21,027 bases of DNA from assembly GCA_019417125.1 (NCBI GenBank), contig DXVZ01000016.1:1-21027 (forward strand). The letters are read 5' to 3'. This document shows positions 1-7,328 of this stretch, piece after piece; within the stretch, counting starts at the first letter, position 1, and the number at the start of each line of letters is the position of its first letter. The notes beneath the pieces were generated by a model that saw only the letters and a program-made list of their open reading frames with translations, was not told where the DNA came from and ran no database searches. The position numbers and the translations under genes were made by a program. Source of the stretch: Phascolarctobacterium sp. Lineage in GTDB: Bacteria > Bacillota > Negativicutes > Acidaminococcales > Acidaminococcaceae.

Positions 1-97
1 GGTTTTTGCATATTTGTTATTTTAAATATTTATCAAAGAAGTTTTCAATTTTATCAAACGGAATAGCGTTTTTACCGCTGCCGGAGGCGGCTGTTAA

Positions 98-265
98 AAC
101 TCAGCCGGAGCGCGCTGTATTTTATTTAGTATATACCTTTATAAAATCCGTAATACCAAAAAATCTCAGGCGTCTGTCACTGCTAAAGTTGCCTTAAACG
201 CCGACGCCCATAAATTTGTGGAACTGTTAATGAACAATTTAGGCAAAACAAACATTGATAATTAA
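98..265 (+). pseudogene. Possible 3' remnant of an unrecognised gene
   Basis: This stretch is open after an in-frame stop at 95-97 and ends at TAA 263-265. Its last 30 or so codons read like the end of a real protein (…VALNADAHKFVELLMNNLGK…). No start codon with a ribosome binding site precedes it, and the frame upstream is broken by stops at 23 and 95. It could be a decayed gene tail, a C-terminus reached by frameshift from upstream of the window, or chance. I do not recognise the family. An overlapping frame, 6-197, is also open but gives a low-complexity product without a ribosome binding site. Confidence 0.22.
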
Positions 266-291
266 AATAACAGTTAAATAAAAGCCAAAAG

Positions 292-334
292 ACTTTCGGC
301 TAAAACGTAATGCTGCTTTAAAATAGCCGAAGGT
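292..334. repeat. 11-bp inverted repeat (hairpin)
   Basis: ACTTTCGGCTA (292-302) pairs with TAGCCGAAGGT (324-334), with one G-T pair, around a 21-nt loop. There is no clean T-run directly after either arm, so it is a poor terminator by itself. It lies between the possible gene remnant and the two-way terminator. The rest of 1-350 shows no supported gene. Confidence 0.45.
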
Positions 335-348
335 TTAGCAGTAAAATA

Positions 349-391
349 AAAAGCCTGCCTTTGTGTATGCAAAAGCAGGCTGAATTTTTTT
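349..391 (-). terminator. Two-way terminator after tRNA-Arg
   Basis: AGCCTGC (352-358) pairs with GCAGGCT (375-381). On the minus strand, downstream of the tRNA 3' end, the stem is followed by TTTTTATTTTA, a good intrinsic terminator. On the plus strand a T6 run follows shortly after the stem, so it may also stop transcription entering from the left. Confidence 0.75.
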
Positions 392-465
392 GGTACGCCT
401 GAGTGGAATCGAACCACCGCACGCGGCTCCGGAGGCCGCTGCTCTATCCACTGAGCTACAGGCGC
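391..465 (-). tRNA. tRNA-Arg (anticodon CCG)
   Basis: The minus strand folds as a complete cloverleaf. The acceptor stem is GCGCCTG with CAGGCGT (first pair G-T), the D-arm is GCTC…GAGC, the anticodon stem is GCGGC/GCCGC, and the T-arm contains GGTTCGATTCC. CCA is encoded at 391-393. The anticodon loop CTCCGGA has CCG at plus-strand positions 430-432, which reads the Arg codon CGG. A promoter lies just upstream and a terminator just downstream, so it appears to be a single-gene unit. Confidence 0.96.
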
Positions 466-480
466 ATTTATAACATTTGC

Positions 481-509
481 ATTATACCATAATTAGCGAA
501 TTTATACAA
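481..509 (-). promoter_or_regulatory. Promoter for tRNA-Arg
   Basis: On the minus strand, -35 TTGTAT (504-509) and -10 TATAAT (481-486) are separated by exactly 17 bp. The expected start of transcription is about 10 nt before the tRNA 5' end at 465. Confidence 0.8.
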
Positions 510-538
510 TCGCGCGGCGGCGCAAGGCAGCTTTTATT

Positions 539-566
539 TTGCAGATGGCGTTTTTTGTGTTAAAAT
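539..566 (+). promoter_or_regulatory. Weak promoter candidate for the AI-2E/rng operon
   Basis: TTGCAG (539-544) and TAAAAT (561-566) are 16 bp apart and lie ahead of the gene at 595. It matches the consensus only in part, but it is the best candidate in the short gap between the tRNA and this operon. Confidence 0.35.
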
Positions 567-594
567 TAGCTTATTAAAACAAATGGAGCGAATT

Positions 595-1716
595 ATGCAA
601 AAAAATATTTGGCAGCGGCTTATTGCCGTTATAATTTTTATATGGGCGCTGTGGAATTACGAAATAATGTTGACGCTGCTGGACGGGGCGCTGCACATTT
701 TAATGCCCGTTATAACCGGCTGCTTTATTGCTTTTACCGTAAACGTATTTGTAGAAAAGCTGGAAAGCCTGTGGACGCGCTTTTTAAAAGACTGTGCGCC
801 AAAATTTAAAGGCCCGCTGTGCCTTGCTGGCGGCTTTTTGCTGATTTTTGGCGTAATAACGGGGCTTATTTTTGCCGTGCTGCCGGAACTGCATGCCAGC
901 ATAGTTGTTTTAAGCCATAAATTGCCGCAGGACATTGTGTATTTTAACGCTTTTGTGCAGGAACAGCTTTTGGCATGGGATTTTTCGCCCGAAGATGTTG
1001 AGTATGTGCAGGGTAAAATTCACGAGTGGCAGGCTGCGATTGAAAATTATTGGCAGGTTAACCGCACTAAACTGCTGTCGCAGACTTTAAGTATTACGGT
1101 TTCCATAGTTACGGTTATAGTAAACCTCGCGCTGGGCTTTGTATTTGCCGTGTATATTCTGCTCGAAAAGAAACAGCTTGCCGTATCCGCGCGGCGCGTG
1201 CTGTATGCGTTTTGCAGCGTGGAACGAGCCAAATATATTATCGCTGCAGCGGCGCTTACCAAACGAATTTGCTCTGGTTTTATCGGCGGGCAGCTGCTGG
1301 AAGCTTTTTTGCTGGGCGTAATGTGTTTTGCCGGGATGCTGATTTTAAAAATACCCTATGCTTTTATAATTTCAGCGCTGGTTGCCTGCCTGGCTGTGGT
1401 GCCATACATCGGTACAATTACCAGTGCGGTTATAGGTTGTATTTTTATTGTAATATCGCAGCCTGAAAAAGTTATTGTTTTTATTATTTTCTTTTTTGTT
1501 TTACAGCGCATTGAGGGCGATATACTTTATCCGCGCGTTGTTGGCAAATCTGTCGGCTTACCGGAACTTTGGATGCTGCTGGCGGCAACGGTGGGCGCAG
1601 GTTTCGGCGGCATTATCGGCATGATTGTCAGCGTTCCGCTGTGTTCCGTTATTTATGCGCTTTTCAGCGATTATATCAAGCGCCGCTTGCAGGCGAAAAA
1701 CATCGACGATATTTAA
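595..1716 (+). CDS. AI-2E family transporter (YdiK/PerM-type membrane protein)
   Basis: This is a polytopic membrane protein of 373 residues. An N-terminal hydrophobic pair is followed by a soluble, acidic stretch (about 100-150) and then five or more further helices. The late motif RIEGDILYPRVVG and a GLPELWML segment are typical of the AI-2E/PerM family (PF01594). Members have been linked to AI-2 export, Na+/H+ exchange and general permease roles, so the substrate cannot be named. The ATG at 595 is preferred over that at 583, because GGAG at 585-588 then sits 6 nt upstream as the ribosome binding site. It is first in a tight operon with a CGGC protein and rng. Confidence 0.88.
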   Translation: MQKNIWQRLIAVIIFIWALWNYEIMLTLLDGALHILMPVITGCFIAFTVNVFVEKLESLWTRFLKDCAPKFKGPLCLAGGFLLIFGVITGLIFAVLPELHASIVVLSHKLPQDIVYFNAFVQEQLLAWDFSPEDVEYVQGKIHEWQAAIENYWQVNRTKLLSQTLSITVSIVTVIVNLALGFVFAVYILLEKKQLAVSARRVLYAFCSVERAKYIIAAAALTKRICSGFIGGQLLEAFLLGVMCFAGMLILKIPYAFIISALVACLAVVPYIGTITSAVIGCIFIVISQPEKVIVFIIFFFVLQRIEGDILYPRVVGKSVGLPELWMLLAATVGAGFGGIIGMIVSVPLCSVIYALFSDYIKRRLQAKNIDDI

Positions 1717-1733
1717 TTTATGGAGGAAGTATA

Positions 1734-2087
1734 ATGAAGAAAATTGCTGTGCTGCGCTGCCTTAGGGTAAGCGCATCCTGCACGGGCAGCGGCTGCCTGC
1801 GTGCGTTAAACGAAAAAACCGGCGCTTATGCGCGTTATGGTGATGAGGATTTGCAGGCGGTGGCGGTGTTTACCTGCAACGGCTGCGGCGAATATAAAAT
1901 GCCTAACCAGGAGGGCATTGAGAAGAAAATTGAGCGCATTAAAAAATTACAGCCGGACGCTGTGCATTTAAGCAATTGCACGATGCCGAAGGACGAAAAT
2001 GGCAGCCGTGTTATATGCCCGGTTATTAAAGAATTGGAAGAAAAATTTAAAGCCGCCGGTATTGATGTTGTGCGCGGCACGCACTGA
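1734..2087 (+). CDS. CGGC domain-containing protein
   Basis: This small soluble protein of 117 residues matches the CGGC-domain pattern (PF08821). It has an N-terminal KKIAVLRC strand, a cysteine-rich opening, a CNGCGE motif near residue 44-49 in place of the usual CGGC, HLSNCT in the middle, a late CP pair and a C-terminal VVRGTH. The conserved cysteines suggest metal binding or redox chemistry, but no reaction is established for the family. GGAGG at 1722-1726 places the start 7 nt further on. It begins 17 nt after the membrane protein gene and ends 24 nt before rng, so it is probably co-transcribed with both. Confidence 0.85.
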   Translation: MKKIAVLRCLRVSASCTGSGCLRALNEKTGAYARYGDEDLQAVAVFTCNGCGEYKMPNQEGIEKKIERIKKLQPDAVHLSNCTMPKDENGSRVICPVIKELEEKFKAAGIDVVRGTH

Positions 2088-2111
2088 TGCGGTAAATTTT
2101 AAGGAAAGAAG

Positions 2112-3536
2112 GTGCCTGCGATAGCTAAAATAATCATATCGGCTGTTAACCCGGAAGAAACCCGCATGGGTATTGCGGAAGACGGACGTTTAATGGAATA
2201 TGTTGTTGAGCGCAATAACAGCGCGCAGCTGGTCGGCAGCATCTTTTTGGGGCGAGTCTGCAATGTTGTGCGCGGTATTCAGGCAGCGTTTATAGATATT
2301 GGACTTGATAAAAACGCTTTTTTGTACCTTGGTGACAGGACTGATATTACCGAAGGGCAGCGCGTGCTGGTGGAGATTACTAAAGACGCGCGCGGCACCA
2401 AAGGGCCAACGGCGACGCTGGATATTTCGCTGACAGGGCGTTACGCTGCGCTTTTGCCTGGTGCGGATTATATTGGTATTTCGCGCAAGATTGCGGACAA
2501 CGCTGAGCGCAGCCGCCTTAAACAAATTGCAGCCAGCGTTACTGGCGGCGCGGCAGGGGCTGTAATGCGCACTAACGCTGCCGGTATGCCGGAAGATGTT
2601 TTGCGCGCCGATTTACAGCAGCTTTTAGCTGACTGGCAGATAATTCAGGCGCGTGCCAAGCTTGCCAAGTCGCCGCAGGTGCTGCACCGTGAGCTTGATA
2701 TTTCCGTCCGCATTGTGCGCGATTATTTAAACAGCAATATTGACGAGGTTGTTGTGGACAGTCCGGCCGTTTACAAACGCCTGGAAGAGCTTGTGCAGGC
2801 TTCCGGCGCGGGCAGGAACTGTAAGCTGACGCTGCATGATAAGCAGAGCGATATTTTTACTTATTACCGCCTCAGCGACAATATTGCCTCTATCAGCGAC
2901 AGGCGCATTGATTTGCCGAGCGGCGGTTACCTTGTGATAGATTACACCGAAGCGATGACGGTTATCGACGTCAACAGCGGGCATTTCAGCGGGCGCGAAA
3001 GCCTGGCGGAAACGGTAATGCAGATTAACCGCGAGGCGGCGGCGGAAATTGCGCGCCAGCTGCGTCTGCGCGACATCGGCGGTATTATCGTGGTAGATTT
3101 TATCGATATGGATAGAAAGGCATACCGCGAGGAAATTATGGAGCGTTTGGCGGAAGCCCTGCGCGCCGATAAAATGAAGCCCTGCGTGCAGGATATGACG
3201 GTGCTGAACCTTGTAGAAATTACGCGCAAAAAAGCACGGCAGAACCTGTCGGCAGTGCTGTATGCGCCGTGCCCGGTGTGCCAGGGCAGCGGCAGGGTGC
3301 AGTCGCAGGAAACAGTAGGGCTTGAGATAAAACGCCGTCTGCGCACGCTTTTAGCTAAACCCTGCGCACCGCGCAGCATTTTAATTATGGTCAGCCCGTG
3401 GCTGGCAGAATGGCTGAACCATAAACTTATAAAACAGTGGGAAAAAGAACTGAACTGCACGCTGAAAATAACAGCGGAACCGCGGCTGCAATTAGAAACT
3501 TTTTCGCTTTTAGATAATACCGGTGTTGACAAATAG
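2112..3536 (+). CDS. rng: Ribonuclease E/G family protein (RNase G-like)
   Basis: This is a single-strand endoribonuclease that processes rRNA and mRNA in the cytoplasm, 474 residues long. An S1 RNA-binding domain occupies roughly residues 37-115. The RNase E/G catalytic domain follows, with the two metal-binding aspartate motifs DVNSG (286-290) and DFIDMD (329-334). CPVCQGSG (387-394) is the zinc-link motif that pairs subunits in the E. coli enzyme. There is no long C-terminal degradosome scaffold, so it resembles RNase G rather than full RNase E. The start is GTG, with AAGGA at 2101-2105 as ribosome binding site. The rplU promoter -35 box lies inside its last codons. The neighbour order rng-rplU-prp-rpmA is common in Bacillota. 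Confidence 0.93.
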   Translation: MPAIAKIIISAVNPEETRMGIAEDGRLMEYVVERNNSAQLVGSIFLGRVCNVVRGIQAAFIDIGLDKNAFLYLGDRTDITEGQRVLVEITKDARGTKGPTATLDISLTGRYAALLPGADYIGISRKIADNAERSRLKQIAASVTGGAAGAVMRTNAAGMPEDVLRADLQQLLADWQIIQARAKLAKSPQVLHRELDISVRIVRDYLNSNIDEVVVDSPAVYKRLEELVQASGAGRNCKLTLHDKQSDIFTYYRLSDNIASISDRRIDLPSGGYLVIDYTEAMTVIDVNSGHFSGRESLAETVMQINREAAAEIARQLRLRDIGGIIVVDFIDMDRKAYREEIMERLAEALRADKMKPCVQDMTVLNLVEITRKKARQNLSAVLYAPCPVCQGSGRVQSQETVGLEIKRRLRTLLAKPCAPRSILIMVSPWLAEWLNHKLIKQWEKELNCTLKITAEPRLQLETFSLLDNTGVDK

Positions 3537-3554
3537 CACTGGTTATGGTAAATT
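3526..3554 (+). promoter_or_regulatory. rplU operon promoter
   Basis: A perfect -35 TTGACA (3526-3531) and a -10 TAAATT (3549-3554) are 17 bp apart. The -35 box overlaps the last two codons of rng. Transcription should begin near 3561, leaving a leader of about 100 nt before rplU. Confidence 0.85.
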
Positions 3555-3560
3555 ATTCAA

Positions 3561-3655
3561 GTATAGACTGATTGAGTCTGTCCCCAACCGCACAGAGAGG
3601 TTCCGTAAACTCCGCTGGGAGTACCGTATTTGGCGAGTATATGACAAGGGAGGTG
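3561..3655 (+). promoter_or_regulatory. L21-type ribosomal protein leader RNA
   Basis: The transcript between the promoter and rplU has clear structure. One hairpin is AGACT (3565-3569) with AGTCT (3575-3579). A second is AACC with GGTT around GCACAGAGA (3586-3602). A third is ACTCC (3609-3613) with GGAGT (3618-3622) around GCTG. From memory, this resembles the Rfam L21 leader of Bacillota, which is thought to let ribosomal protein control its own operon. A covariance search was not possible. Similar leaders may act at transcription or translation; no clear intrinsic terminator is visible here. Confidence 0.6.
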
Positions 3656-3662
3656 CAAATAA

Positions 3663-3974
3663 ATGTACGCAGTTATTAAAACCGGCGGTAAACAGTACCG
3701 CGTTGCCGAAGGCGATGTTTTAAACGTAGAAAAACTCAATGCAGAAGCTGGCAGCGAAGTTGTATTTGACGAAGTTCTTACCGTAGTTAACGATGCTGAT
3801 GTTAAAATCGGCCAGCCTGTAGTTGAAGGCGCAAAAGTTACTGCTAAAGTTGTAGAGCAGGGCAAAGGCGAAAAAATCCTCGTTTTCAAATACAAAGCTA
3901 AATCCAACTACCGTAAACGCCAGGGCCATCGTCAGCCGTTTACTAAAGTAGAAATCTCCAAAATTGAAGCATAA
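3663..3974 (+). CDS. rplU: 50S ribosomal protein L21
   Basis: L21 is a large-subunit ribosomal protein of normal family length, 103 residues. It opens with YAVIKTGGKQYRV, the standard L21 N-terminus, and carries the late basic segment YRKRQGHRQPFTKV that binds 23S rRNA. A GGGAGG sequence about 7 nt upstream is the ribosome binding site. It is the first gene of rplU-prp-rpmA, and its TAA overlaps the ATG of prp by one base, which suggests coupled translation. Confidence 0.98.
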   Translation: MYAVIKTGGKQYRVAEGDVLNVEKLNAEAGSEVVFDEVLTVVNDADVKIGQPVVEGAKVTAKVVEQGKGEKILVFKYKAKSNYRKRQGHRQPFTKVEISKIEA

Positions 3975-4300
3975 TGGTTAAAGTCAGTATTTACCGTGAT
4001 AAAAACGGAAATATTATCTCTTATGAGGTAGCCGGACATGCCGGATGCGAAGAAAAGGACGGTTATGACCTGGTCTGCAATTCGGTTTCCGTACTGACTC
4101 AGGCACCGCTTATCGGTTTGGAGCGTTATTTAAAACTTAAGCCGCAGTACACAATTGACGAAGAAAGCGGCATCTTTACATTAAAAATTGACCATGCGGA
4201 CGCAAGCACGCAGGCAATACTTGAAACCATGTTTTTGGCATTGCAAAGCGTGGAAAGGCAGTTTCCGCAGTACGTCAAAGTGCAAGACACCAGGAGGTGA
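3974..4300 (+). CDS. prp: Ribosomal-processing cysteine protease Prp
   Basis: Prp removes the N-terminal extension of L27 in Bacillota and related groups, a step essential in Staphylococcus aureus. The 108-residue product has the two expected catalytic positions, His22 in GHAG and Cys35 in DLVCNSVSVL. It lies between rplU and rpmA, the usual position, next to the gene of its own substrate. Its start overlaps the rplU stop. Its last codons (AGG AGG TGA) also form the ribosome binding site of rpmA. Confidence 0.95.
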   Translation: MVKVSIYRDKNGNIISYEVAGHAGCEEKDGYDLVCNSVSVLTQAPLIGLERYLKLKPQYTIDEESGIFTLKIDHADASTQAILETMFLALQSVERQFPQYVKVQDTRR

Positions 4301-4306
4301 ACACCG

Positions 4307-4597
4307 ATGTTTGAACTGATTCTTCAATTACATGCTCATAAAAAAGGTACCGGCAGCTCCCACAACGGACGTGACTCCAACTCTCAGCGCCTCGGCACCA
4401 AAGCGCATGAAAGCCAGCTTGTTACCGCAGGCAGCATTATCGTACGCCAGCGCGGTACCCGCTTCTATCCCGGCAACAACGTAGGTATGGGTAAAGATTA
4501 CACCATCTACGCTAAAGTTGAAGGCCGCGTTAAATTTGAACGCAAAGGCCGTGATAAACGCCAAATCAGCGTATATCCGGTTGAAGAAGCGATGTAA
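4307..4597 (+). CDS. rpmA: 50S ribosomal protein L27 (with cleavable N-terminal extension)
   Basis: L27 lies at the peptidyl-transferase centre. The 96-residue product begins MFELILQLH-AHKKG. The first nine residues match in length the extension that Prp removes from S. aureus L27, and removal would leave AHKKG, like mature E. coli L27. The residues before the cut are unusual: LQLH instead of the common LQFF. The start is fixed by AGGAGG (4292-4297) 9 nt upstream, which overlaps the end of prp. obg, which often follows rpmA, is not present here; a terminator follows instead. Confidence 0.97.
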   Translation: MFELILQLHAHKKGTGSSHNGRDSNSQRLGTKAHESQLVTAGSIIVRQRGTRFYPGNNVGMGKDYTIYAKVEGRVKFERKGRDKRQISVYPVEEAM

Positions 4598-4626
4598 TTT
4601 TTGGTAAAGTAAATACGAAAAATTAT

Positions 4627-4668
4627 AAAAGCATCATGAAGTTCTTTATATAACTTCATGATGCTTTT
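4627..4668 (+). terminator. rpmA terminator (17-bp perfect hairpin, two-way)
   Basis: Positions 4627-4643 pair perfectly with 4652-4668 around the 8-nt loop CTTTATAT. The stem starts with AAAA and ends with TTTT, so it can end transcription from both sides. Confidence 0.88.
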
Positions 4669-4673
4669 TGCAT

Positions 4674-4710
4674 AAAAATGAGAATAACATAATCTGTTAT
4701 TCTCATTTTT
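4674..4710 (-). terminator. Terminator for the convergent minus-strand operon (16-bp hairpin)
   Basis: Positions 4674-4689 pair perfectly with 4695-4710 around a 5-nt loop. On the minus strand the stem ends in TTTTT, just past the stop of the aminotransferase gene. It is also flanked by A and T runs the other way, so it could act as a second stop for the rpmA transcript. Confidence 0.85.
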
Positions 4711-4732
4711 ATTAAGAATTTTTGAAATATTG

Positions 4733-6001
4733 TTATTTAAGATTTGCTAATTCCTGAGTAACTTTTAAAAATACTTCTACTTCTTCAACTATATGGCAAT
4801 GCAACGGAGATACACGTACTATGCCTTTTAAACCAAAGGAATGCAGCATTCTTTCAGAATAAAGGCTGGTATCAACACGGTCGAATACTACAATTCCGCG
4901 TTTTACATATTCCGCAGTTGCTTGGGTAGGGGTTATATTATCAAAGCCTATTGCAACGATAAGGTCGCGTTTTGTTAAATCAGGATTATCATTATATACA
5001 GTTACACCCTCAATATGACGAAGACCGGGAACATTATCAGTTCCTTCAAGCAGATAGTGTAATAATGCTCTTTCGTGAAGTTCAAGTTTAGTCATACCTT
5101 CGACAAACTGCTCTCTGCGTGAACCTTCTTTATTGTCTGCAAAACTGCATACATAATCCAGAATAGAGGAAATCATGGCATATTGGGCAGGAGCGTCAGA
5201 ACCAAGGCCCCAATAGTTTTCTGGCTTTTGGGACAGACGCGCATGCGGTAATCTTGCAAGACGGTCTGATAACCAAGCTACGCCAAAGCCGCGCACACCG
5301 AAAAATTTATATGGTGCGAAATTAACGCCGTCAATATCAAGTTCAGAAAAATCCATAACAGCATGAGGGGCGTGCTGAACAGCATCTACAGTAATATAAA
5401 TATCAGGTTTAATGCTGCGTGCTTTTTTTACAATTTCAGGAATATCAAAAATAGCACCTGAAATATTGGAAGCGTACATTACGTTTAACAAGCATGTGTT
5501 TTCATCAATAAGACTGCATATTTCATCCACATCACAAGCACCGGTTAACATATTAGACTTAGCAACACGCAATTCTTTACCGGTTCTTTCAGCAAAAGTT
5601 TCAGAAGAATCATAAGAAGAAGGATGCTCTAATACTGTAGTAACAACGTTAGTGCCTGGAATATTTTTTACAACAGTTTCTACCATAGCGAACATTACTT
5701 GTGAAGCTGTTAAACCGGTGGCAATACTGCCGCCTTTAACATTAAAAATTAAACGGATATCGTATTCAGCTTTATGTACAAGGTTTTTTAAATAAACCGC
5801 AAGTTCGTGCTTTCTGCCATCACAATCAGGAATCATATCAAGTTCATGGAAGCAGTCAGCAGCAGCTTTGAGGCGGAGGGAACCGCCTGCGTTTTCAAAG
5901 AATATTCTCGGAGTACCATCAGGGTTCTTATCTAAAAGATAAAAAGAACTCCTTGCCTTTGCTAAATCTTCTGCGCTTAAAAGTTTTCCAAATTCCATCA
6001 T
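4733..6001 (-). CDS. Class V aminotransferase-fold PLP enzyme (cysteine desulfurase-like, function unknown)
   Basis: The product is a PLP-dependent fold-type I enzyme of 422 residues. It has FFENAGGS near the N-terminus, TVLEHPS with a probable ring-stacking histidine (about 126), VDAVQHAPH with the PLP-binding Asp (about 206), and APYKFFG with the PLP lysine (about 232). The layout resembles the cysteine desulfurase-like VC1184 subfamily more than SufS or NifS. The catalytic cysteine loop (HCAQ-type) is not visible; the only late cysteine is in PLHCH, where others have the YNT motif. It may be a lyase, epimerase or transaminase. The start at ATG 6001 (or the next codon, 5998) is chosen because GGAGG lies just upstream; the earlier ATG at 6013 overlaps that site. 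It is downstream of and probably co-transcribed with the symporter gene. Confidence 0.85.
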   Translation of the reverse strand: MMEFGKLLSAEDLAKARSSFYLLDKNPDGTPRIFFENAGGSLRLKAAADCFHELDMIPDCDGRKHELAVYLKNLVHKAEYDIRLIFNVKGGSIATGLTASQVMFAMVETVVKNIPGTNVVTTVLEHPSSYDSSETFAERTGKELRVAKSNMLTGACDVDEICSLIDENTCLLNVMYASNISGAIFDIPEIVKKARSIKPDIYITVDAVQHAPHAVMDFSELDIDGVNFAPYKFFGVRGFGVAWLSDRLARLPHARLSQKPENYWGLGSDAPAQYAMISSILDYVCSFADNKEGSRREQFVEGMTKLELHERALLHYLLEGTDNVPGLRHIEGVTVYNDNPDLTKRDLIVAIGFDNITPTQATAEYVKRGIVVFDRVDTSLYSERMLHSFGLKGIVRVSPLHCHIVEEVEVFLKVTQELANLK

Positions 6002-6038
6002 CAAAACCTCCATTTTTTAATATATATATTTGAATAAT

Positions 6039-7280
6039 TTATTCTTTAGATGGTTCTTTATCTACCATTGATGCGTCCCAGATATGTTCGTTTTTAGCAA
6101 CAAGCAAAGTGCCAAGTACGTCACCGGAAACATTAACAGTAGTGTGGCTCATATCAATAAGCCTGTACATACCGGCAATAGGGCCCATCATATCCATTGG
6201 GAGCCCTAAAAGATTAAGAAAAATAGCACCTGTTACGATGCCGCCGCCGGGAATACCTGGCGCTGCGATAGACATAATGGTAGAGATAGTAATTATCATC
6301 ACAGTTTGCGACATCGTTAAATCAAGGCCATAAATCTCAGCAACGAAGAACGCAAGAATTGTTTTGTAAAGTGCGGCGCCGGTTAAATTTATAGTGGCGC
6401 CTAAAGGAATTGAGAAAGAAGCAATAGACATCGGGACATGTAATTTATTTGTTACACAGTCAAGCGTAATAGGAATGGTACCTGCACTGGAGTTGGTGGC
6501 AATAGTATTAATCCAGATAGGAATCATGGATTTGCACATTTTTATATAATCAATTTTAGTATATAAATAGGTTATCCCGCTTAACAGAATCCATATTAAT
6601 AGGCAGCCTACATAGTCGGTAATAACAAATTTAGCCAATGCACCAAAAAGTTGAGGCCCGTATACGGCGGTAGTATTAGCCATGAGTGCAAATACGCCAA
6701 TAGGAGAATACAGCATTACTATATCAAGCATTTTATAAATGATTTGAGCGCAGCTGTCACAAATTTCTACTACTTTTCTACCTTTTTCACCTACATAAAC
6801 TATAGCAATAGCAAAAAGGGTTGTAAAGAAAATCATTTGCATAATGTCTTGTTTAGCCATGGCATTAATGATATTAGTTGGCACCATGTTGAAGAGAAAA
6901 GCACCAAAGGAAATAGCTTTAAGATTTTCTGGGTCATATGACTGCATACCGCTTATATCAAAATTAGAACCTGGATTGAAAATATTTACAACCAAAATAC
7001 CTAATAAGCAGGCAACAACGGTCATTACTACGTAAACTACGACGACCTTAGTGCCAATTCTTTTTAATTTTTGTACATCGCCAATAGCAGCAATACCGCT
7101 GGTTAGACTGAAGAAAATAACAGGAACGATAAGCATTTTAATAAGGTTCATGAATAAGTCACCAGCCGGTTTTATCCATATAGAAAAGTCATAGAATACC
7201 AGACCTGTAATAATACCTAAAATAAAGCAAATAGCTACGCGATAAGGTAGGTATTTTTTGGAAAACAATAGAGTCGTCAT
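6039..7280 (-). CDS. DAACS-family cation:amino acid symporter with altered substrate site
   Basis: This is an inner-membrane sodium or proton symporter of the dicarboxylate/amino acid family (PF00375), 413 residues. Family landmarks are PVIFFSLTSGIA (TM3 area), TNSSAGTIP in hairpin 1, PLGATINLTG in TM7, IPGGGIV in hairpin 2 and NVSGD in TM8. By alignment with GltPh, the amino-group-binding Asp394 is kept (Asp376), as are Asn401 (Asn383) and Asp405 (Asp387). Arg397, which binds acidic side chains, is His379; Asp390 is Tyr372, Thr314 is Ala302, and Asp312 is Thr300. SstT has a similar loss at the NMDG motif. A neutral amino acid is therefore a better guess than glutamate or aspartate. GGGAGGG 6-7 nt upstream supports ATG 7280 over earlier in-frame starts up to 7409, which run through the promoter. 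Confidence 0.9.
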   Translation of the reverse strand: MTTLLFSKKYLPYRVAICFILGIITGLVFYDFSIWIKPAGDLFMNLIKMLIVPVIFFSLTSGIAAIGDVQKLKRIGTKVVVVYVVMTVVACLLGILVVNIFNPGSNFDISGMQSYDPENLKAISFGAFLFNMVPTNIINAMAKQDIMQMIFFTTLFAIAIVYVGEKGRKVVEICDSCAQIIYKMLDIVMLYSPIGVFALMANTTAVYGPQLFGALAKFVITDYVGCLLIWILLSGITYLYTKIDYIKMCKSMIPIWINTIATNSSAGTIPITLDCVTNKLHVPMSIASFSIPLGATINLTGAALYKTILAFFVAEIYGLDLTMSQTVMIITISTIMSIAAPGIPGGGIVTGAIFLNLLGLPMDMMGPIAGMYRLIDMSHTTVNVSGDVLGTLLVAKNEHIWDASMVDKEPSKE

Positions 7281-7328
7281 TATAGTCCCTCCCATTTTTG
7301 CAGAAACAATTTTTAAACCTGCTAAATT

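Noticed and set aside
6..197. Open frame of 63 codons at the left edge
   Set aside because: No ribosome binding site, unusual composition, and it conflicts with the more protein-like frame ending at 265.
1569..1733. Upstream in-frame extension of the CGGC protein
   Set aside because: The added residues come from the overlapping membrane protein frame; the GGAGG site fixes the start at 1734.
2942..3532. Long minus-strand open frame (196 codons) inside rng
   Set aside because: It is the mirror of a strong rng coding frame, has no ribosome binding site and has a serine/arginine-rich shadow composition.
4627..4710. Insertion sequence ends at the two long inverted repeats
   Set aside because: Each is a single hairpin with A/T flanks at the meeting point of convergent operons, which fits terminators; no transposase.
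4733..6001. Calling the enzyme a SufS/NifS cysteine desulfurase
   Set aside because: No catalytic cysteine loop is visible and no suf or isc genes are nearby.
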